Shown piece by piece: positions 1 through 5,659 of a stretch of DNA of 38,212 nt. Positions within the stretch are counted from its first letter, which is position 1. Every line of letters starts with the position of its first letter. The DNA comes from SXXH01 sp041165735 (GTDB taxonomy: Bacteria; Planctomycetota; UBA1135; GCA-002686595): NCBI GenBank assembly GCA_046341775.1, contig JBKDQQ010000017.1, positions 1-38,212 on the forward strand. Reading direction: 5' to 3'. The notes under the pieces are model-generated. The model worked only from the letters and a program-made list of their open reading frames with translations, was not told where the DNA came from and did not search any database. Position numbers and translations under genes: made by a program.

Positions 1-1159
1 CGCGTGCGCAGGCGCGCACGTAGCGCCCGTCGTGGCGGCCGACCTCGACCAGCTCGACGCCCAGTTCGTCCGCCGCCTGCGTGCGCAGGTGGTGGACGAT
101 GAAGTCGACGCGCGCATCGTCCACGAGCCGCGGCAGGTCGGGCGCGATCGACTCGGTCCAGACCTTGGCCCCGCGGCCGGCCTGCACCTGCGCCGCGTGC
201 GGCTGGATGTGGCGGAAGTGGAAGGCGAGGAAGCGGTCGGCGACGCGGTACACCCCGCGCCGCGAGCGCAGCGGATCCGTGTCGGTGACCGGCACCTCGC
301 GCTCGACGAGTCCCATGTCGCGCAGCGTGGTCAGGTACTTGTTGGCGGTGGGGGAGTCGACGCCCGCCTCCAGCGCGATGTCGCCGACCTTGTCCTTGCC
401 GCGCGCGACCGCCGCCAGCAGCGAGGCGTAGGTCGCGGGGTTCTGCAGCTCGCTGCGCAGCAGGAAGTTGACCTCGTCGTACAGGTAGCCCTCGGGGCGC
501 AGGCACTCCTTGACCACGTTGTCCTTGAGCGGCAGTTCCTCGTCGAAGCGGCGCAGGTACGCCGGCATGCCGCCGAGGATGGCGTAGGCCTGGATGCGCT
601 CGTCCAGCTCGCGCTTCTTGAGGAACTGCAGCGCCTCGGGCGGGCTCAACGGCTCGAGGCGCAGTTGCGCCGTGCGCCGCCCGAAGAGCGGCGAGCGCTC
701 GGCCAGCACCTCGCGCTCCATGAAGGAGACTTGCGATCCGCACACGACGAGCATCAGCTTGGACGACTTGCCGGTCGTGTCCCAGAAGCGCTGGACCAGC
801 GAGGTCAGGCCCTTGGTGGCCTCGCACAAGTACGGGAACTCGTCGAGCACCAGCACCAGCCGTTCGGCGCGCGCGCGTTCGGCGGCGAACTTGAGGGCCG
901 CGTTCCAGTCCGGGAACTCCAGCGAGGCGATCGATGGATCGCCCAACGCGTCCGCCAGCGCGTCGCGCAAGGCGCGCAGGTTGTCCTTCTCGCGCACCTG
1001 GGCGGCGAGGAAGTACACGGCGCGACGGCCCTGGCAGAAGCGTTGCAGGAGCTCGGTCTTGCCGACGCGTCGTCGGCCGTACAGCACGAAGAACTCGGGG
1101 CGGGGGGAGTCGTGCAGCTCCTGGAGGAACGCCAGTTCGCGGGTGCGAGCGAGGAACAT
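1..1159 (-). CDS. DUF234-type archaeal-like AAA ATPase, C-terminus cut off by window edge
   Basis: Reading the minus strand from the ATG at 1159 gives 386 codons with no stop before the window edge, so the gene is partial. The N-terminus MFLARTRELAFL is typical of these ATPases. A Walker A (GRRRVGKTELL, about residues 28-38) and a Walker B (LVLVLDEFPYL, about 100-110) follow. Further on are a winged-helix-like stretch (DIALEAGVDSPTANKYL) and the DRFLAFHFRHIQPH segment that resembles the start of the DUF234 region. Such proteins are often encoded singly in lineage-specific copies; their role is not established, though DUF234 has been compared with restriction-like nuclease folds. The start codon lies 6 nt after a TATACT hexamer, so the mRNA is probably leaderless. 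It follows the multicopper oxidase gene by 132 bp of unusually AT-rich DNA, which suggests an independent unit, perhaps acquired by transfer (inference). Confidence 0.85.
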   Translation of the reverse strand, partial: MFLARTRELAFLQELHDSPRPEFFVLYGRRRVGKTELLQRFCQGRRAVYFLAAQVREKDNLRALRDALADALGDPSIASLEFPDWNAALKFAAERARAERLVLVLDEFPYLCEATKGLTSLVQRFWDTTGKSSKLMLVVCGSQVSFMEREVLAERSPLFGRRTAQLRLEPLSPPEALQFLKKRELDERIQAYAILGGMPAYLRRFDEELPLKDNVVKECLRPEGYLYDEVNFLLRSELQNPATYASLLAAVARGKDKVGDIALEAGVDSPTANKYLTTLRDMGLVEREVPVTDTDPLRSRRGVYRVADRFLAFHFRHIQPHAAQVQAGRGAKVWTESIAPDLPRLVDDARVDFIVHHLRTQAADELGVELVEVGRHDGRYVRACAR

Positions 1160-1167
1160 GTGCGGAG

Positions 1168-1198
1168 TATACTTCGACGTATAATACGTCAAAGTATA
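1168..1198. promoter_or_regulatory. 31-bp near-perfect AT-rich palindrome containing the ATPase promoter
   Basis: Two 15-bp arms (1168-1182 and 1184-1198) are inverted around a single A at 1183, with one mismatch (c1175 against a1191). The inner half-site is ACGTAT/ATACGT. On the minus strand it contains TTGACG (1187-1192), and 15 bp later TATACT (1166-1171), which overlaps its edge and lies 6 nt before the ATPase ATG. An AT-rich palindrome is exceptional in this GC-rich sequence. It fits an operator over the ATPase promoter, possibly for autoregulation; a hairpin role is also possible because the arms could pair in RNA. Confidence 0.7.
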
Positions 1199-1244
1199 AT
1201 CCGCTCAGAAGAATCGTGCTGCTGGTCCCGCGCGAAGGCTCCGA

Positions 1245-1272
1245 CGCAAGTCTATTTATAAAAGACGTTTAC
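1245..1272. other. AT-rich stretch between multicopper oxidase and ATPase genes
   Basis: This short stretch has TATTTATAAAAGACG and a small inverted repeat (GTCT/AGAC, 9-nt spacer). Its composition is unlike the flanking genes. It could carry a second ATPase promoter or mark the edge of an acquired segment; neither is demonstrated. Confidence 0.3.
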
Positions 1273-1291
1273 GGCGTAGTTTGCCCTGCGC

Positions 1292-2605
1292 TCAGCGGTG
1301 GATTCCGTCGCGTTCCAATTCCTCGGGAGTCGCCATGCGGGCCGTCGTGCCGGGGGGCGCGTCGTACCAACCGGGCTCGACGCCCTCCTCCAACTCCTCG
1401 CGCACCTTCAGGATGGTGAACATTCCCGACATCGTGATGATGCCGTGCGGTCCGCGGCTGCCCATCATCGGCAGGCTGTTCGGAGGCACGAGGCCGGCAT
1501 GGTCGCCGCCCGCCACCATGTCCTCCTCCATCGCCGCGTAGGCGGGCACTTGCTCGTACAGCGCCTCGTCGATGCGCGCGAGGTCCACGCCCGTCGTGTT
1601 GGGCAGGCCGTGGCCCATCTGCGTCATGACATGGTGCGTCATGTGGCAGTGCAGCGGCCAGTCGCCCGGTTCGTCGGCGACGAACTCGATCGTGCGCGTC
1701 GACCCGGTGGGCACGAGGATGCTCGTCTCGCGCCAGCCGTTCGACTCGGGCAGGTCTCCGCCGTCGGTGGCGACCACGCGGAACGAGTGCCCGTGCAGGT
1801 GGATCGGATGGTGGCTCATCGCCGACAAGTTGGCGAGGCGGATGCGCACGCGCTCGCCGCGGCGCGCCACGAGGTTCTGCGTCGCGGGGTGGATCTTGGC
1901 GTTCATGGTCAGCACGTTGAAGTCGACCATCTCGTTGGGATCGGGCCGGCGCACGCCGGGCTCGAGCTTCCACTCCGACAAGAGGATCGCGTAGTCGCGG
2001 TCGGGCGGGGGCTCGCGCTGCTCCTTCGGGTGCACGATGTACAAGCCCATCAGGCCCAGCGCCTGCTGGGTCATCTCGTCGTGGTGCGAGTGGTACATGT
2101 AGGTGCCGTGCTGGCGCAGCTCGTACTCGTAGACGAAGGTCTCGCCGGGCTCGATGGCGCGCTGGTGCAGGCCGCTGACGCCATCCATGCCGCTGGGCAC
2201 GATCAGCCCGTGCCAATGCACGCTCGTCGCCACGGGCAGCTTGTTCGTCACGTAGATGCGCACGCTATCGCCCTCGACGGCCTCGATCGTCGGTCCGTGC
2301 ACGCGCCCGTTGTAGCCGTAGCAGCGCGCCACGAGTCCGCGCGCGAACTCGTGCTCGACCTCCTCGGCGACGAGGTGGAACACCTTGACGCCGTCGACCA
2401 TCCGCCACGGCAAGGTGGCGCCGTTGGGGGTGACCACCGGAGGACGCGTGCCGGCGGGGCGTGCAGCTGCGTTCGCGCCTTCGCCGTGCGCGGTCGAGTC
2501 GCGCGCGGTGTCCGCCGCCGCGGGCCGCGGAGCGGCGCGCAAGGCGGGGGCCGCGGCCGCGGCCACCAAGGTGGCCCGCAGCAAGTCCCGTCGTGTGCTG
2601 TTCAT
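1292..2605 (-). CDS. Tat-exported multicopper oxidase (laccase/CopA-like)
   Basis: The product is 437 aa. The start at 2605 gives a twin-arginine signal (STRRDLLRATLVAAAAA), the usual route for copper oxidases folded before export. All four copper-ligand motifs are present: HWHG (130-133), HSH (172-174), HPIHLHGH (266-273) and the type-1 site HCHMTHHVMTQM (319-330), which fits HCHxxxHxxxxM exactly. It should therefore bind the T1 copper and the trinuclear cluster and couple substrate oxidation to reduction of O2 to water in the periplasm. It is the last gene of a minus-strand run that also encodes a TolC-like protein, a small lipoprotein and a triple-CPVxG protein, so Cu(I) oxidation/detoxification is the likely job (inference). 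A longer in-frame ORF upstream is only antisense/overlap reading through the TolC gene; the Tat signal decides the start. Confidence 0.93.
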   Translation of the reverse strand: MNSTRRDLLRATLVAAAAAPALRAAPRPAAADTARDSTAHGEGANAAARPAGTRPPVVTPNGATLPWRMVDGVKVFHLVAEEVEHEFARGLVARCYGYNGRVHGPTIEAVEGDSVRIYVTNKLPVATSVHWHGLIVPSGMDGVSGLHQRAIEPGETFVYEYELRQHGTYMYHSHHDEMTQQALGLMGLYIVHPKEQREPPPDRDYAILLSEWKLEPGVRRPDPNEMVDFNVLTMNAKIHPATQNLVARRGERVRIRLANLSAMSHHPIHLHGHSFRVVATDGGDLPESNGWRETSILVPTGSTRTIEFVADEPGDWPLHCHMTHHVMTQMGHGLPNTTGVDLARIDEALYEQVPAYAAMEEDMVAGGDHAGLVPPNSLPMMGSRGPHGIITMSGMFTILKVREELEEGVEPGWYDAPPGTTARMATPEELERDGIHR

Positions 2606-2669
2606 GGCGTGTGCATCCTGTTCCTCGTGTGCTTGTCGCGGGCGTCTCGTGCGAGCCGCGCCGGGTGGA

Positions 2670-4088
2670 TCAGTGGCCGGCGTCCCCGTCCCCCGCGTCG
2701 AACCTCCCGTGGTCGGGCGCATCGGGGGCGAGGCGCGCGCGCGAAAGGCTGCCCGCCGCCAGTTCGGCGAGGTCGAGCCGCGCGAGGCGCAGCTCGTACC
2801 GCAAGCGCGCCGCGCGCCGTTCGGCTTCGATCTCGCGGCTGCGCGCGCGCAGCACGTCGAAGGCGCCGACCTGCATCGCGTTGAAGTTGCGCAGCGTCTC
2901 CTCGACGAGCCGCCGCTCGGCCGGCACGAGCTCGTTCCGCGCCTGCGCCTCTGCGGCGCGCAGGCTGCGCACGCGATCGCGGAAGGTGCGCGCCGCCGAG
3001 CGCACCTCGACCGCCAGGGTCCACAGCTCGTGCTCGGCCCGGGCGAGGCGCGCCTCGGCCGCGGTGCGCGCGGAGGAACCGCCATCGGCGAGCGGCAGGC
3101 CCAGCTCCAGCCGCGGCCCGAGGCCCAGCGAGTCGCCGCCCGCGTCGCGCTTGGCGACGATGCCGGCGGCGGCGTCGGGAGCCCACGACTCGATGTCGGC
3201 CATGCCTGCGGCCTGCGCCAGGGCGTCGATGCGCGCCCGCGCGGCCGCGAGATCCAACGAGGCGGCCACGGCCTTGGCTTCCACGCCCTCGAAGTCGTCG
3301 GCCACCTCCTCGATCTTCGTGGGCGCGAGTTCCCAGTCGATGGCCTCGCCCCACAAGCCCGTGGCGCGGTTGAGCGCTTCGCGCGCCTCGAGCCACGCAT
3401 GCTGCGCGTCGAGTCGCGCCGCGGCGCGTCGCGCGGTGGCCGCGGCTTGCCGGGCGGCCTCGGCCGGCGTCGCGTTGCCCGCTGCCACCAGGTCCTGCAT
3501 CAACTGCTCGGCCGCCCGCGCCGCGGCGAGTTGGGCCTCGCTCCGCTCGAACTCGGCGCGCGCCAAGCTCGCTTCGGCGTGTGCGCGGCGTGCATGGAAG
3601 GTGGCGTCGACGACGACGCGCACGACCTCGTGCTCCAAGGCGCGCAACTCGGCCTGCGACTTGGCCCGGCGCAGGCGGGCGGAGACGAGCTGCCACACCG
3701 GTTGGGCGAGGCCGAGGTCGATCTCGGTGCCGTCATCGAGCTTCACGAGGCTCGCGTCGAGCACCGGACTCGCCCACAGCGCGGCGGACACGGCCTCGGC
3801 GGCGCCCTCGTCCAGCCGCGCGAGTTGCGCCAGCACGCCGCGATGCAACCCCAGCGCCATGCGCGCGGCGTCGTCCTCGTCGAGTCCGTTGTGCAGCAGT
3901 TCCTGGACGCGGCACGGCGCGTCGGGTGGCGGGGCGGCAGGCGGCCAACCCAGTCGCCGCGCGGCTTCCTCGCCCACGCGCGCGCGCGCATCGCGCGCCT
4001 CCTCGCGAGCCGAGAGGCACGAAACGGCCAACAAGCCCGCGGCGAGGATCGCGCCGCGCAGTGCAGGCATCGGTGCGGCGCCGCTCAT
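2670..4088 (-). CDS. TolC/CusC-like outer membrane efflux lipoprotein
   Basis: The product is 472 aa. A signal peptide ends in the lipobox LAVSC (Cys24), as in many outer-membrane factors of metal efflux systems. The rest is rich in long Ala/Arg/Glu helices arranged in two similar halves, e.g. RAHAEASLARAEFERSEAQL and later RNELVPAERRLVEETLRNFN followed by MQVGAFDVLRARSREIEAE. The latter is the hallmark second-repeat segment of the OEP family (Y/FxxGxxxxxxLL-like). The ATG at 4088 overlaps the stop of the small lipoprotein gene (ATGA at 4085-4088), implying translational coupling. The inner-membrane RND and adaptor partners are not in this window; they may lie elsewhere, or this may be an OEP used alone. 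The family call is firm, the metal substrate is inferred from the multicopper oxidase next to it. Confidence 0.85.
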   Translation of the reverse strand: MSGAAPMPALRGAILAAGLLAVSCLSAREEARDARARVGEEAARRLGWPPAAPPPDAPCRVQELLHNGLDEDDAARMALGLHRGVLAQLARLDEGAAEAVSAALWASPVLDASLVKLDDGTEIDLGLAQPVWQLVSARLRRAKSQAELRALEHEVVRVVVDATFHARRAHAEASLARAEFERSEAQLAAARAAEQLMQDLVAAGNATPAEAARQAAATARRAAARLDAQHAWLEAREALNRATGLWGEAIDWELAPTKIEEVADDFEGVEAKAVAASLDLAAARARIDALAQAAGMADIESWAPDAAAGIVAKRDAGGDSLGLGPRLELGLPLADGGSSARTAAEARLARAEHELWTLAVEVRSAARTFRDRVRSLRAAEAQARNELVPAERRLVEETLRNFNAMQVGAFDVLRARSREIEAERRAARLRYELRLARLDLAELAAGSLSRARLAPDAPDHGRFDAGDGDAGH

Positions 4089-4300
4089 CGTCCGCCTTCC
4101 TCGTCGCCGTCCTCCGACGGGCTCGCGGGCGCGCCATCGAGGTCCGGCACGGGCGCCTCCGGCGCGTGCGGCGAGGCAGGGTGGTCCCTTCCCGGCTCGG
4201 GCCGCGCGGGCGCGGCCTCGCAACCGACGAGCGGCAAGGCGGCGAGGAGCGCGAGGAGTGTGGCGCGCGGACTCGAACGCGCGATCAAGGTGGGCCGCAT
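4085..4300 (-). CDS. Small (71 aa) Pro/acidic-rich lipoprotein in the metal cassette
   Basis: The start at 4300 sits one base after the TGA of the preceding gene. The product has a basic n-region, the hydrophobic run ATLLALLAALPLV, and a lipobox ending in GC (about residue 27), then a low-complexity tail rich in Pro, Ala, Glu and Asp ending SEDGDEEGGR. There are no His/Met/Cys metal-binding clusters after the lipidated Cys apart from scattered His. It overlaps the TolC-like gene by ATGA. The function is unknown. It is short, but tight packing on both sides and the clean lipoprotein signal argue that it is real. Confidence 0.65.
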   Translation of the reverse strand: MRPTLIARSSPRATLLALLAALPLVGCEAAPARPEPGRDHPASPHAPEAPVPDLDGAPASPSEDGDEEGGR

Positions 4301-4316
4301 GTCAAGGCTTCTTGAC
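4301..4316. repeat. Dispersed palindrome GTCAAG-N4-CTTGAC, copy 1 (spacer gctt)
   Basis: Perfect 6-bp arms around a 4-bp spacer, preceded by T and followed by G as in the two other exact copies (7329 and 31585). It covers the last codons and the stop of the triple-CPVxG gene and ends one base before the lipoprotein start codon at 4300. Confidence 0.6.
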
Positions 4317-5039
4317 GCCGCCGTCCTTGCCGCCCTCGCCCTTGGCGCGTTCCGCCGCCTCCTTCTCGCGCGCGGCGGCGTCCTGCCGGGCCCGGATCTC
4401 CAAGGCCTTGCCCAGCGACTTCGCGGCGTCCTTCTTGTACTCGTCGAGCACGCGCAGCGAGGACAAGCGCACGATGCGGCCGTCATGCACCACGATCGTG
4501 TTCTTCGCCACGGCTTCGCCGGTGACGGGGCAGGTGGCGTTCTTCACATCGACCAGCTTGGGATCGAGGAGCTTCGCCAAGGTCGCCTGCGCATCGTCGC
4601 TCGCCAGCGCCGCCGCCTCCTTGTCGGCCACCTTGAACTCGCGGCCCTGCAGCAGCACGACCACCGGCTCCTTCGGGGCGCCTTCGCCCGCCAGCGCCCG
4701 TCCCGTGACGGGGCAGATGGCGTTCTCCACCTTGGTCGTGGTCGGGTACGACGCCTTGTAGTGGGACTCCACGTCGGCTTGGATGTCCTTCACGCACGCC
4801 TTGCAGCAGATGTAGATGCGGCCGTGCTTCGTGTCGGTGTGGAGGCGCGTGCTGATGGGCTTGCCCATCACGGGGCAGGTGGGGTTGGGCCACGCGGGCA
4901 CCACCACCTCGGCGGTGGCGGGCGCGGGCTTCCGCGCGTCGGCTTGCCTTGGCGCGGCGCGCAGCGGCGCGGATGCGCAGAGCAGCAGGAGCAGCGTGGG
5001 CGTCAGGCGGCGGAGGGACCAGGAATGCACGTGTTGCAT
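4302..5039 (-). CDS. Exported protein with three CPV(M/T)G (YHS/TRASH-like) motifs
   Basis: The product is 245 aa with a signal peptide (LTPTLLLLLCASAPLRA) and three repeats, each opening with CPVxG: CPVMGKPIS at 55, CPVTGRALA at 109, CPVTGEAVA at 170. The first repeat also has YICCKAC (Cys78, 79, 82), so it looks like a complete YHS-type metal-binding unit; the second and third have lost the later cysteines. The C-terminus is a charged helix (DAAAREKEAAERAKGEGG). YHS/TRASH units bind copper, zinc or other soft metals in known proteins, so a periplasmic metal-binding or metal-handing role beside the multicopper oxidase is plausible. The last codons and stop lie within one copy of the GTCAAG-N4-CTTGAC palindrome. 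Confidence 0.8.
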   Translation of the reverse strand: MQHVHSWSLRRLTPTLLLLLCASAPLRAAPRQADARKPAPATAEVVVPAWPNPTCPVMGKPISTRLHTDTKHGRIYICCKACVKDIQADVESHYKASYPTTTKVENAICPVTGRALAGEGAPKEPVVVLLQGREFKVADKEAAALASDDAQATLAKLLDPKLVDVKNATCPVTGEAVAKNTIVVHDGRIVRLSSLRVLDEYKKDAAKSLGKALEIRARQDAAAREKEAAERAKGEGGKDGGVKKP

Positions 5040-5150
5040 GGCGAGTTTCGAATCGTCGTGGAGCCAAGCCGTCGCGAAGGCCCGACGGCGGGGGCGGGAG
5101 CGGCGCGCACGCGCACGCTCGCGCGCGTCAACAGGGCGACGCGCCGAATG

Positions 5151-5173
5151 CGCGCCAAGGAATCCTTGGCGCG
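5151..5173. terminator. 11-bp inverted repeat downstream of the Cys-rich gene
   Basis: Perfect 11-nt arms around a single A (centre 5162), the core being GCGCCAAGGA and its complement. It begins about 10 bp after the stop of the Cys-rich gene on the minus strand and lies in the 144-bp gap before the triple-CPVxG gene. There is no T-tract, so it may be a weak terminator, a processing hairpin or an operator. Confidence 0.35.
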
Positions 5174-5183
5174 TCCACGCGCA

Positions 5184-5630
5184 TCACAAGCGCAACGGAG
5201 CGCCCGATGTGCCGGGGCGCTCGCCAGGAGCTGGTCCCGGCGGACGCGCGCGCGCCAAGGCGACGACGCACGCGTCGCACGCAGGAGGCAAGTCCGCGCG
5301 CGCCAGGATCGGCGCCAGCCGCGCGCCATGCCATGCCGGCGCGCTGCAGTTCGGCGGACACGGTTCGTCGTGCGCGGGGCTGTCCACGCTGCAACAGCAA
5401 CCTTCGTCCGCTGCTCGCCCTCGCGAGTCCTCGTCCGGCGATTCGCCGGCGCAGCACGACTCGAGCGTCTCGCTCGCATCTTGCGTCGCGAGAGGCGCGG
5501 ACTCGTCGGGAAGCACGCAGCAGGCGTCCTCGCCGACGCCCCATGTGCAACCGCACAACGGCAGCGCGACTCCGGACGGAAGGATCCATCCAGGCAGCAG
5601 GCACGCAAGGAGCAACCAACGAGCCAGCAT
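5184..5630 (-). CDS. Exported cysteine-rich protein (148 aa, 14 Cys), unknown function
   Basis: The start at 5630 gives a hydrophobic signal (RWLLLACLLPGWILPSGVALPL). The remainder has clustered cysteines: CGC (26-28), CC (37-38), CC (59-60), CCC (78-80), CPPNC (91-95) and CDAC (118-121). Between them the chain is acidic and Ser/Pro-rich, then turns basic and Pro-rich at the end. I recognise no named family. The spacing of CC and CxC pairs resembles metallothionein-like metal sequestration more than a disulfide domain, but that is inference. The gene starts 29 bp after the DUF2238/beta-helix gene and precedes the triple-CPVxG gene on the same strand, which places it in the same metal-handling context. 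It could instead be a phylum-specific secreted protein. Confidence 0.65.
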   Translation of the reverse strand: MLARWLLLACLLPGWILPSGVALPLCGCTWGVGEDACCVLPDESAPLATQDASETLESCCAGESPDEDSRGRAADEGCCCSVDSPAHDEPCPPNCSAPAWHGARLAPILARADLPPACDACVVALARARPPGPAPGERPGTSGAPLRL

Positions 5631-5659
5631 GGCGATCCGCGCCCTCGGGCGCCTTGTCC

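Noticed and set aside
5151..5173. GCGCCAAGG-type repeats as a dispersed element
   Set aside because: CGCGCCAAGG recurs mostly as in-frame Arg-Ala-Lys codons; only the perfect inverted repeat at 5151-5173 is kept as a local hairpin.
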